This document shows, in pieces, positions 1 to 7,159 of a DNA stretch of 34,044 nucleotides. Source of the DNA: CAZHPY01 sp964534705. Its GTDB lineage: Bacteria; Omnitrophota; Gorgyraeia; 2-01-FULL-45-10. The translations under genes were made by a program, and so were the position numbers. The DNA lies in assembly GCA_964534705.1 (NCBI GenBank), contig CAZHPY010000010.1, positions 1 to 34,044 on the forward strand, read 5' to 3'. Under the pieces are notes generated by a model, which saw only the letters and a list, made by a program, of their open reading frames with translations, made no database searches and had not been told where the DNA came from. The stretch's first letter is position 1, and each line of letters begins with the position of its first letter.

Positions 1-1
1 A

Positions 2-34
2 GGGGCAAAAAGCAAGTCCGCACTTTTTGGCCCC
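2..34. terminator. hairpin downstream of tRNA-Arg, possible terminator
   Basis: An imperfect inverted repeat: GGGGC-AAAAAG on the left pairs with CTTTTT-G-GCCCC on the right, with one bulged base and a 10-nt loop. It starts about 20 nt beyond the tRNA 3' end on the minus strand. The U-rich part lies inside the stem rather than after it, so terminator function is only plausible; the window edge hides anything beyond. Confidence 0.35.
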
Positions 35-52
35 GAAGGCAAAATCGTTTAG

Positions 53-129
53 TGGCGCGCCTGGCAGGAGTCGAACCTGCGACCAATGGGTTCGAAGCCC
101 ACTACTCTATCCAGCTGAGCTACAGGCGC
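53..129 (-). tRNA. tRNA-Arg (anticodon UCG)
   Basis: Read on the minus strand, the acceptor strand GCGCCTG (129-123) pairs exactly with CAGGCGC, followed by discriminator G and an encoded CCA end at 55-53. The anticodon stem GTGGG/CCCAT encloses the loop CTTCGAA, giving anticodon TCG, which reads CGA (Arg). A normal T arm with GGTTCGACTCC is present. The length is 77 nt. It lies just downstream of the 166-2409 gene on the same strand. No integrase or att duplication is visible beside it. Confidence 0.96.
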
Positions 130-165
130 TCCATTGTATAGGTGCATATATTACTATAAAATCTA

Positions 166-2409
166 TTATTCTTCAATAGACACGTTAAAAGCCAATAAAC
201 CCAGCATGGCCAGGTTGATAATTGCTATGGCTATGCATGTCTTAACAATGCCGAGGATCGGTACAAATAATACGCCTGTTAAAAGTGCGCCGAAAAATGA
301 ACCGAATAGATCTACCCCGTAAGTCAACCCTCCTAACCGTCCGGGCTCGCCCCCTTTAATGAGCAATATCCTGTTTACCAAAGGAAACTGCGAACCACCT
401 ATAAAACCCGCCAGTACAGACATGACGGGAAATAAAATATCTGAACCCGATCTCAGGAAGAACACCGGCAAGATGATCGAATAAATCAGGAGATCCCCCT
501 GCACCGCCAAAAGAAACGTCCTTTCCTTGCCCAGTCTCTCTATTATCCTGACGGCAAAGATCGCGCCGGCGGCAAGGCCTGCCATGAATGCAGTAAGGAT
601 TATCCCTAATTTGTAAAAAAGATACCCATGTATGATCTGAAATGCCAGCAGCAACAGTATCTGAAATGCCATGGTACTAAAACCGCCTATTGCCAATGCC
701 GTAAGGGCGGCCCTTTTGAAAGATCTTTTTAAGGCTGCCAGGGCCAGTATCAATACTGCGAGGAAAATACCCATCCCCTCCCATAACACGCGCTCATTAA
801 GCGAAGCCAGCAACTTGCCAAGGATGGAATCCTTGAATAACGTGGCCCAGAATATAAGCCCGTAATAATATGTGGACGGGGTAAAATCATGGTTTAACCT
901 TACAGCCTTGTTAGTATCTATTACACTTTTTATATACGATAGATTCTGCGCTGATAATTTTGAAAATAGATAATACTCACGCACATACTTTGTATCCAAT
1001 GAACGCTCCCGGGTACGTTTTTCCAGGATATCATAGTCGTATGTAAGATAATCCTGCCGGTCTGAAGATATCAAATATGCCGTTTCGCCGGGCATCACAA
1101 GCACATCTTTAAAAACATCCTTCAGGCTTAAATATATGGAGGATATAAACTCGCCCAACGGCCTGCTTATATAACTTTCCGACGATGTAAGGCCGAAAGA
1201 CAAAACGCCGCCGTCATTGAGTATATTTTTTACTTCCTTAAAGAACTCAACTGTATAATACCGGTTGATCTGGGACGTGTACGGGTCCCCCACGCGGACA
1301 ATAACACAGTCATATTTTTCTTTTGTAGTCTTGACAAAAAATCTTCCGTCTGTATTTTTTATTGACACCCTTTTGTCTTTCAGCGCATCGTAATAATTAT
1401 CGGGCAGATGATCGCGGGCCATACTTATTATGACCGGATCCAGCTCAACGTAATCCAGGCTTTTTACAGGCTCTTTAAGGATCTCCCCGGCGAGCCCCCC
1501 GGCGCCGCCTCCTATTAAAAGCACCTTTTCAGGATTAGGATGTTCCAAAAGCGCAAGATGCGCGGCCTCTTCGGAATTCATCCTGTCAGGAACCGTATAA
1601 AGATGGAGGCCGTTGTCGAAGAAAGAGTAACTTTCCTCTTTTTTCGCTATAGCTATGTTGCCGTATATGGAATTTTTAGATGCTATAAGGTCATAGCCCT
1701 GCCATTGCTTCCTTAATGAATATTCATTTACCTGCCGTATTATGCCCACATACCAGATCAATACAAAGAAAAAAAGCAGGGTCAACGCGCTTCTGATAAC
1801 AGCCTTTTTCGCCGGCGTTTTTGCGGCAAATATAGCCAGGATGAACGCAGCGAAAATATTCAAAATAGACAGGAGCCACATGAGGTCAAGCGCGGCAAAT
1901 AACTTTATAAGTATGACGCTTGTAAGCGCGCCTCCGATAAGGGATCCGGCTGCTTCCAGGATATAAACGTTCCCGATACGTACCGCGCCCTTGCCCGATC
2001 CACTCCCGTATATCCTGCACCCCAGGGAGAACATAAAACCCAGCATTGCGCAGATAGGCATGAGTATCAAAAAGCTTAACGCCATGATCGGGAATAAAGG
2101 CAGGACTTCTCCCGGATTTATGTGAAGGGCCGATTTTATAAACCTCGCTGCAAGGATACCTGCGGGAAGAAGGATCGCTAAAATTATCTGGCAAAAGGAA
2201 AACACCGGTATCTTCTGCTTTACCAGGCCCGAGAATCTTCCCAATAGGGCGCTGCCTATCGCTCCGGATATCAGCCAGCTCGAAAGGATAAAGCTTATTG
2301 ATAACTCATTGCCATAAAATACTATGAGAAGTTCCCGCACATATATTATTTGCGAGGCCATGGCTGTAAAACCTGCCAGGATCATGGATAAGCGGACCGC
2401 GTTTCTCAT
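166..2409 (-). CDS. multi-TM membrane protein with spermidine-synthase-like domain
   Basis: A 747-residue protein with about seven hydrophobic segments (roughly residues 7-228), a soluble Rossmann domain (about 235-460) and a further block of about six segments to the C-terminus. The soluble part has the class I methyltransferase/spermidine synthase signature: GGGAGG at 300-305, VELDP at 321-325, DGR near 354, and GDP...NRYYTVEFF at 374-390, which matches the polyamine-synthase region. This is the fused MFS/spermidine-synthase-like family; true aminopropyl transfer has rarely been shown for it, so substrate and product are unknown. It is the last gene of a minus-strand unit, 21 bp after the CcdA-like gene. 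A simple count of seven helices after a positively charged N-terminus would put the soluble domain outside the cytoplasm, but that topology is only a guess. Confidence 0.85.
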   Translation of the reverse strand: MRNAVRLSMILAGFTAMASQIIYVRELLIVFYGNELSISFILSSWLISGAIGSALLGRFSGLVKQKIPVFSFCQIILAILLPAGILAARFIKSALHINPGEVLPLFPIMALSFLILMPICAMLGFMFSLGCRIYGSGSGKGAVRIGNVYILEAAGSLIGGALTSVILIKLFAALDLMWLLSILNIFAAFILAIFAAKTPAKKAVIRSALTLLFFFVLIWYVGIIRQVNEYSLRKQWQGYDLIASKNSIYGNIAIAKKEESYSFFDNGLHLYTVPDRMNSEEAAHLALLEHPNPEKVLLIGGGAGGLAGEILKEPVKSLDYVELDPVIISMARDHLPDNYYDALKDKRVSIKNTDGRFFVKTTKEKYDCVIVRVGDPYTSQINRYYTVEFFKEVKNILNDGGVLSFGLTSSESYISRPLGEFISSIYLSLKDVFKDVLVMPGETAYLISSDRQDYLTYDYDILEKRTRERSLDTKYVREYYLFSKLSAQNLSYIKSVIDTNKAVRLNHDFTPSTYYYGLIFWATLFKDSILGKLLASLNERVLWEGMGIFLAVLILALAALKRSFKRAALTALAIGGFSTMAFQILLLLAFQIIHGYLFYKLGIILTAFMAGLAAGAIFAVRIIERLGKERTFLLAVQGDLLIYSIILPVFFLRSGSDILFPVMSVLAGFIGGSQFPLVNRILLIKGGEPGRLGGLTYGVDLFGSFFGALLTGVLFVPILGIVKTCIAIAIINLAMLGLLAFNVSIEE

Positions 2410-2430
2410 ATTTGATTATTGTTTTAAGGA

Positions 2431-3096
2431 TTACGGCTTTTTAAAAATAAGGCCCAACCCAAGAGCTATAAGCATCAGCGCGCAGGCCGATTTGAAAATA
2501 ATATTAAGCGCTTTTGATCTTATCAGGTTGGCCGGGATCCGCGTCAACAAGCCTGCCAATACGCCGATCGTTATGAGCCCGGAAAGGAATGTGCCAAGCC
2601 CGAAGGAAAACGCGTAACACATGCCGGATAACGCGCTTTTGGACAATAATACAATATCGAATAATAATGCCAGCAGGGGCGCGCACGGGCTAAGCCCGAT
2701 CAACAAACCGAAAACAAATATGCCGCCGAAATTCAATATCCTGCCATATGGTGCCGGGCATGAACATTCGTAATTATCCCTGTTTAAAAGGATTATAAAT
2801 GCAAAAAGTATGGTTATTGCGCCGGCTAAAGGTTGAAAATAGGATGAGGTATTTAAAGAAGTGAACTGCCTTAGGACAGCGCCTGATAGCCCGGCAAGAA
2901 ATCCCAGCGCCATATAAGCTATAAGCCTGCCCGAAAGGAACATTACCACATCCTTGAAGGCGCTGCCCCACGTTTTTTTGCTCCCTACTACATAAGTTAT
3001 CAGGACGGGTGTGCATAAAAGGAAACAGGGCCCTATAATGCCAAAACTGAACCCTATCCCGAATATCTGTAAATGCGTGATGAACGTATTAAACAT
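2431..3096 (-). CDS. CcdA/TauE-SafE-like thiol membrane protein
   Basis: A 221-residue, almost wholly hydrophobic protein with about six membrane segments. Conserved cysteines lie in PCFLLCTP (Cys24, Cys28) near the start of the first helix and in LSPCAP (Cys138) near the start of the fourth, each next to proline. That is the inverted-repeat pattern of CcdA/DsbD-type electron-transfer membrane proteins and of the related cytochrome c biogenesis or sulfite-exporter families. An extra pair, CSCP (111-113), sits in the central loop. The likely role is passing thiol reducing power across the inner membrane. It lies 9 bp after amrS and 21 bp before the spermidine-synthase-like gene, so it probably serves those proteins. 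A transporter role cannot be excluded. Confidence 0.75.
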   Translation of the reverse strand: MFNTFITHLQIFGIGFSFGIIGPCFLLCTPVLITYVVGSKKTWGSAFKDVVMFLSGRLIAYMALGFLAGLSGAVLRQFTSLNTSSYFQPLAGAITILFAFIILLNRDNYECSCPAPYGRILNFGGIFVFGLLIGLSPCAPLLALLFDIVLLSKSALSGMCYAFSFGLGTFLSGLITIGVLAGLLTRIPANLIRSKALNIIFKSACALMLIALGLGLIFKKP

Positions 3097-3105
3097 GTCT
3101 TATCC

Positions 3106-4209
3106 TTAATCCCATATCCCCGCTATTTTATGTCCGCAAAACCCGCATTTTCCGTCCTTGATATTGTTTTCTGTTATACGATAACCCGTCCTGCCTATAA
3201 CTATTTTTTCACAGCCTGGGCAATATGTATTTTCGCCCCTGCTCCCGGGTACGTTGCCTATGTAAACATAATTCAACCCGGCGTCTTTCGCGATCCTGTA
3301 TGCTTCTTCCAATTTTGACATAGGCGTCGGCGGCAGGTTCTGCAATTTGAACATTGGTGTAAATCTTGAAAAATGTACGGGCGTGTCCTCGCCAAGGTTC
3401 TCTTTTATCCATACACACATCTTTTTCAGGTCATGCGGATCATCGTTGATACCTGGTATTATGAGATTCGTGATCTCGAGCCACACGCCTTCTTTTTTTA
3501 TTGTGGTTATGGTATCCAATACCGGTTGCAGCGAAGCAAAGGCGCCCATCTTGCGGTAAAATTCTTCATTAAAGCCCTTCAAGTCTACATTTACGGCGTC
3601 CATGTATTTCAGGAGGTCCTTAAGCGGCTCCTGGTTGATATAACCACATGTGTGCATAGCGTTCTTCAGGCCTTTGCTCCGGGCAAGCTTCGATATGTCG
3701 AACATGTACTCGTAGAATATGGTCGGCTCGGTATAAGTGTAAACTATGAAGGGACAATTATTTTTAATGGCTTCCGATACGACCATTTCGGGCGGCATAT
3801 CATACGCGTCGACCTCATCCGGGCTGGCCTGGGAGATCTGCCAGTTCTGGCAGAATACGCACCGCATATTGCACCCTGCCACGGCAATGGAAAAAGCGCC
3901 CGCTCCGGGCATAACATTAAAGAAGGGCTTTTTTTCTATGGGATCCACATGAACGGCTATGGGGTTACCATAGCCCAGGGTATAAAGTATCCCGTCCTTA
4001 TTTATACGGGCAGTACATAAACCTCTTTGCCCGTCCGCGAGCACACATCTGCGAGGGCATAACGCGCACTGGACTACCTTATCTTTTATCTTGTTCCAAT
4101 AGCTTGCGACACGCGGAACTGCTTTGGATTGGGGCCGGGCAATTATGACCCCAGCCGAAAAGATTATCAAGAGGGATATTATTAACGCGCTTAGGAAACG
4201 CCTTGGCAT
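3106..4209 (-). CDS. amrS: AmmeMemoRadiSam-system radical SAM enzyme (AmrS), membrane-anchored or exported
   Basis: A 367-residue protein. Residues 48-65 hold the family's N-terminal Cys set (CALCPRRC...C). The segment IHVDPIEKKP-like 'HVDPIEKKPFFN' precedes the radical SAM motif CNMRCVFC (Cys113, 117, 120), followed by QNWQISQ. The C-terminus has a four-Cys zinc-knuckle pattern (Cys330, 333, 355, 358). AmrS proteins accompany AMMECR1- and Memo-like proteins; neither partner is in this window, and the reaction is not known to me. Oddly, a hydrophobic segment (about residues 6-24) after MPRR forms a signal anchor or weak Tat-like signal. No ATG, GTG or TTG codon that would remove it was found before the Cys cluster. 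Its start overlaps the upstream radical SAM gene by 19 bp, implying translational coupling. Confidence 0.9.
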   Translation of the reverse strand: MPRRFLSALIISLLIIFSAGVIIARPQSKAVPRVASYWNKIKDKVVQCALCPRRCVLADGQRGLCTARINKDGILYTLGYGNPIAVHVDPIEKKPFFNVMPGAGAFSIAVAGCNMRCVFCQNWQISQASPDEVDAYDMPPEMVVSEAIKNNCPFIVYTYTEPTIFYEYMFDISKLARSKGLKNAMHTCGYINQEPLKDLLKYMDAVNVDLKGFNEEFYRKMGAFASLQPVLDTITTIKKEGVWLEITNLIIPGINDDPHDLKKMCVWIKENLGEDTPVHFSRFTPMFKLQNLPPTPMSKLEEAYRIAKDAGLNYVYIGNVPGSRGENTYCPGCEKIVIGRTGYRITENNIKDGKCGFCGHKIAGIWD

Positions 4210-5162
4210 ACTGCGGGTTTTTCGCCTATATTGAGCTCTTCACCGTTCAATCTTCTGAAGGCGTGACCCTCAGAATCACAGGGATTACAAAAACCGTAAT
4301 CGTGACACAGGAAGAATTCCTCCGGCATGATTATATAGACATCTTCGTCGAATAAGTTACCGAACCTGTCCTTGTGTCCAGTATATAATTTGTAATGGCA
4401 GTTATATATCTCCCCGTTCGGCGCGAATAGCACTTTTTTCATTCTGCAATAGATATCCTGCTTCTTCTTCTGGTTAAAACCTTCCCTGTATGCTTCATAA
4501 TTCCTTATGCCGTCTTCCTGCTCGCAGATAACGTCGTAGGCATCTTCGCAGGGATAAAGGCTGCCATTATATCGTCCGAAAAACCGCTGTAACTTAACTA
4601 TCGGGTGGATCTTAAGCAGTTTTTGCCTGTACTCTTCTACTTTATCCATGTGCGCCGGATGCGCCACCATGAAGATGCTGTGCACCGTATGGCCGGCCTT
4701 CTTTACCTTAAGTACGTTCCCGATAAACTTCTCCAGCGGCGTATACATGAAATGATATGAAGCATTAAATTTCAGGTTGCGCCTCCTCTTTATGGCCTTT
4801 AAATGCCTTATATCCTTATCGAAAAATGGTGACGTGAAATTTGACGTAACGGTTATCTTCCAGTCCTTGTCTAGATTATTAAGTATATATACAAAATCGG
4901 GGTGCAGGGACGGCTCTCCGCCTGTGATCGAGATCTTTTTCCTCTTGGGCAGCCTTAAAAAACGCTTCTTTGTCCTGCCCGCGACACTGTTAAGTGCCTT
5001 GACCCATTTTTCCCCCGATACCATGGGGTAATGGGCTATCGGCTGCTCAGGGATAGTTATCTTCTGCACGCAGTATTCGCACGGTAGGCTGCAGTTCAGG
5101 TTCAGGAATACGCCGAAATAGTAGTTGAACGGCGCGTTGATTATTTTTGGTTTTGCGCTCAT
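4191..5162 (-). CDS. radical SAM protein with SPASM-like C-terminal cysteines
   Basis: A 323-residue protein. The radical SAM cluster motif is NCSLPCEYC (Cys24, 28, 31), followed by ITGGEPSLHPDF (GGEP at 81-84), which binds SAM. The C-terminal third has a cysteine-rich segment (YC...NC...LC...FCNPC) that looks like an auxiliary Fe-S cluster domain of SPASM or twitch type. Substrate is unknown; relatives mature peptides or build cofactors. It is the first gene of the minus-strand unit leading to amrS, the CcdA-like gene and the spermidine-synthase-like gene. The start is supported by a strong promoter whose -10 box ends 7 nt before the ATG, with no Shine-Dalgarno sequence, suggesting a leaderless transcript. 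Confidence 0.85.
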   Translation of the reverse strand: MSAKPKIINAPFNYYFGVFLNLNCSLPCEYCVQKITIPEQPIAHYPMVSGEKWVKALNSVAGRTKKRFLRLPKRKKISITGGEPSLHPDFVYILNNLDKDWKITVTSNFTSPFFDKDIRHLKAIKRRRNLKFNASYHFMYTPLEKFIGNVLKVKKAGHTVHSIFMVAHPAHMDKVEEYRQKLLKIHPIVKLQRFFGRYNGSLYPCEDAYDVICEQEDGIRNYEAYREGFNQKKKQDIYCRMKKVLFAPNGEIYNCHYKLYTGHKDRFGNLFDEDVYIIMPEEFFLCHDYGFCNPCDSEGHAFRRLNGEELNIGEKPAVCQGVS

Positions 5163-5169
5163 ATTGTTA

Positions 5170-5198
5170 ATTATATATGTAAAGGCTGGTTATATCAA
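5170..5198 (-). promoter_or_regulatory. sigma70-type promoter, apparently leaderless, for the radical SAM-amrS unit
   Basis: On the minus strand TTGATA (5198-5193) is followed after exactly 17 bp by TATAAT (5175-5170), then TAACAAT and the ATG at 5162. Five of six and six of six bases match consensus. Initiation about 7 nt beyond the -10 box falls at the start codon itself. Confidence 0.75.
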
Positions 5199-5209
5199 TG
5201 TAATTCATA

Positions 5210-5215
5210 TATAAT
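5210..5215 (+). promoter_or_regulatory. -10 box of the divergent radical SAM gene
   Basis: A perfect TATAAT is followed by AAAGAT and then the ATG at 5222. No clear -35 element is seen at the right spacing (TGGTTA is the nearest). Only six bases separate the -10 box from the ATG, so any transcript starting here would be leaderless or nearly so. Confidence 0.5.
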
Positions 5216-5221
5216 AAAGAT

Positions 5222-6193
5222 ATGCCGAATAGATCAGGTTTCCATCCCGATGAGGTCCTTTTTTCAGTTACAGACATATGTAATATGCGCTGTGGACATT
5301 GCGACGTTAAAAAGGGTAGGGTCATCCTGGACGCAAAGGCCGCTTTAAGGTTCATCGACAGATGCGCTGACAACGGCATCAGGCGCATAGGCTTTACAGG
5401 AGGGGAACCATTCATTGTAGCCGGCCTGTTGAGCAAACTGATAAAGAGATCTGTCCAGCGCAAGTTGTTCTTTGACCGCATAATGACGAACGGTGCATGG
5501 TTCAGGTCAAAACATGAATTGGTTTCGGGATTAAAAAAAGTATTCCGCGCCGGGTATGACGGTAATATCTGCGTCAGCATTGACGCCTTTCACCGCCAGG
5601 AACTCAAGAAGGCTGCTTTGTTCATCGAAACAGCGGGCCGAATCTGGGAGCGCGATGATATCATTTCGATCGCAACAGTAAAAGGCGCAAAAGAAAAAGA
5701 AAGCCGCAAACGGCTCATGCGCCTGGCAAAACTGCTGAACGCCTCCATTAAATTCTATGGCTACAAACACGCAGCCATAAGAAAAAGCGGATTGTTCATA
5801 AAAATATCCTATATCGATCTTGCCCCTGTAGGAAGAGCGGCTGGCTTAAAGGACCCGTGGAGCGCAAAATGGTTCCGTGATGACCTATGCAGGGGGCCCG
5901 GGAACGTATTCTTTGTGCTGCCGGACGGGACTGTAAAACCGTGCTGCGGTTACGCTAACGATTCTGACATGCTTACGATAGGTTCGATCAAGACAGACAC
6001 ACCGCAAAAACTTATCATTAACGCCGGGGAAAACCGGTTTGTCTCAGAAATATTCACTAAAGGCCTGCATTCGATAAGGCGCTCTCTGGAGAGATCGGGC
6101 GTAAAGTTCCCGGGCAGGACAAAAAACCATTGCTTCTTCTGTCATTACCTCTTAGCAGGATTTCCTCAGAAATTTTCTGCCAGCACTTCGTAA
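5222..6193 (+). CDS. radical SAM protein
   Basis: A 323-residue protein. The cluster motif DICNMRCGHCD carries Cys20, 24 and 27, and FTGGEPF (GGEP at 60-63) follows at the usual spacing. The C-terminal half has CRGPGNVFFVLPDGTVKPCC, a pattern typical of SPASM-like radical SAM proteins acting on peptides or proteins, and a final FFCHYLL. Substrate is not recognisable. It is divergent from the other radical SAM gene across 59 bp, and the two are equally long, but they differ clearly in sequence. Its 3' end runs 28 bp into the convergent rubrerythrin gene. No Shine-Dalgarno sequence precedes the ATG. Confidence 0.85.
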   Translation: MPNRSGFHPDEVLFSVTDICNMRCGHCDVKKGRVILDAKAALRFIDRCADNGIRRIGFTGGEPFIVAGLLSKLIKRSVQRKLFFDRIMTNGAWFRSKHELVSGLKKVFRAGYDGNICVSIDAFHRQELKKAALFIETAGRIWERDDIISIATVKGAKEKESRKRLMRLAKLLNASIKFYGYKHAAIRKSGLFIKISYIDLAPVGRAAGLKDPWSAKWFRDDLCRGPGNVFFVLPDGTVKPCCGYANDSDMLTIGSIKTDTPQKLIINAGENRFVSEIFTKGLHSIRRSLERSGVKFPGRTKNHCFFCHYLLAGFPQKFSASTS

Positions 6194-6744
6194 AAGGACT
6201 GCGGATGCCTGCATGCAGGGCATTCTTTCGGCGCTTCAGTGCCCTCTACAACATATCCGCAATTAATACAATGCCATTTGACGGGAGATCTCTTTTTAAA
6301 AACTTCCCCATTCCCGATATTATTAATAAGTTTCCTATATCTGGATTCATGGAACTTCTCAACCTTGGAGATCTGGTCAAATGAACGCGACACTTCGTTA
6401 AAACCTTCGTCTTTTGCTATCTTTGCAAAGTCCGAGTAAAGGGTTGTCCATTCCAGGTTCTCTCCCGCGGCGGCCGCCTCAAGGTTTGCCTTAGTGTCTT
6501 TTATCATGCCGGCAGGATATGAGGCAGTTATCTCGACATCTGAACCTTCGAGATATTTGAAAAATACCTTGGCGTGCTCCTTTTCGTTCTCGGCTGTCTC
6601 TAAAAATATGTTCGCTATCTGCTCATACCCTTCTTTTTTGGCGGCAGATGCGAAATAGGTGTACCTGTTACGGGCCTGTGACTCACCGGCAAAGGACTTT
6701 AATAGATTCTTTTCTGTTTGTGATCCCTTTATGGACTTGGACAT
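6166..6744 (-). CDS. rbr: rubrerythrin
   Basis: A 192-residue protein of classic rubrerythrin length. The N-terminal four-helix diiron domain shows FAGESQARNRYTYFA and ETAENEKEHAKVFF (metal-binding Glu and His residues) and a second half with Glu-Lys-Phe-His-Glu. The C-terminal rubredoxin domain has CINCGY and CPAC for one iron. It reduces hydrogen peroxide in the cytoplasm of anaerobes. It follows the DoxX and type II NADH dehydrogenase genes, with an AAGGAGG site 12-13 nt before the ATG. The three genes together look like an oxygen or peroxide defence set. The last codons overlap the convergent radical SAM gene by 28 bp. Confidence 0.97.
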   Translation of the reverse strand: MSKSIKGSQTEKNLLKSFAGESQARNRYTYFASAAKKEGYEQIANIFLETAENEKEHAKVFFKYLEGSDVEITASYPAGMIKDTKANLEAAAAGENLEWTTLYSDFAKIAKDEGFNEVSRSFDQISKVEKFHESRYRKLINNIGNGEVFKKRSPVKWHCINCGYVVEGTEAPKECPACRHPQSFYEVLAENF

Positions 6745-6765
6745 GTTTTGTATAAACCTCCTTAA

Positions 6766-7158
6766 TTAAATGTTCTTAGTTACACTAAATCGCCCCGGAC
6801 CTGATATGAATAACGCGATCAAGGCGCATATCACAATAAAATTATATTCCCAACCTCCGCCGGTTATGAAAAATCCGTTCTTCCAGTGGACCAGCGCTAT
6901 TGCCGTTACCATGAAAATGATCAATGGTATAATGGCGATCCTTGTGCAGAATCCTATTATAAGGCATATGCCCCCTATAAAGCAAGTATAAGAAGCGATA
7001 TATGACCATATCATTGAAGGCACGCCAAACATCGGCGGCAGCACCTTTGCAAAACCCGCTACCCCGGGGCCTTTAAACAGGCCGAAAGCCATCTGTAACC
7101 CGTGAGCCGCAAACATGATGCCAAGACTCGATCTTAAAATTAAAGATGCAACATCCAT
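6766..7158 (-). CDS. DoxX family membrane protein
   Basis: A small protein of 130 residues with four predicted membrane helices and the DoxX-type opening 'LILRSSLGIMFAAHGLQ', a Gly-rich first loop (FKGPGVAGFAK) and the central FIGGICLIIGF helix. DoxX proteins are membrane proteins linked to thiosulfate oxidation or to redox stress defence; the exact role here is unknown. An in-frame ATG four codons upstream (7170) exists, but GGAGG lies 5 nt before the ATG at 7158, right at the end of the upstream ndh-like gene, so the later start is preferred. It sits between ndh and rubrerythrin in one unit. Confidence 0.85.
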   Translation of the reverse strand: MDVASLILRSSLGIMFAAHGLQMAFGLFKGPGVAGFAKVLPPMFGVPSMIWSYIASYTCFIGGICLIIGFCTRIAIIPLIIFMVTAIALVHWKNGFFITGGGWEYNFIVICALIALFISGPGRFSVTKNI

Positions 7159-7159
7159 A

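Noticed and set aside
53..129. tRNA-Arg as an integration site for a mobile element
   Set aside because: No integrase, att repeat or other mobile gene is seen on the adjacent DNA.
3373..4020. 215-codon plus-strand open frame inside amrS
   Set aside because: It lies antisense to a gene with clear radical SAM motifs and shows no domain of its own.
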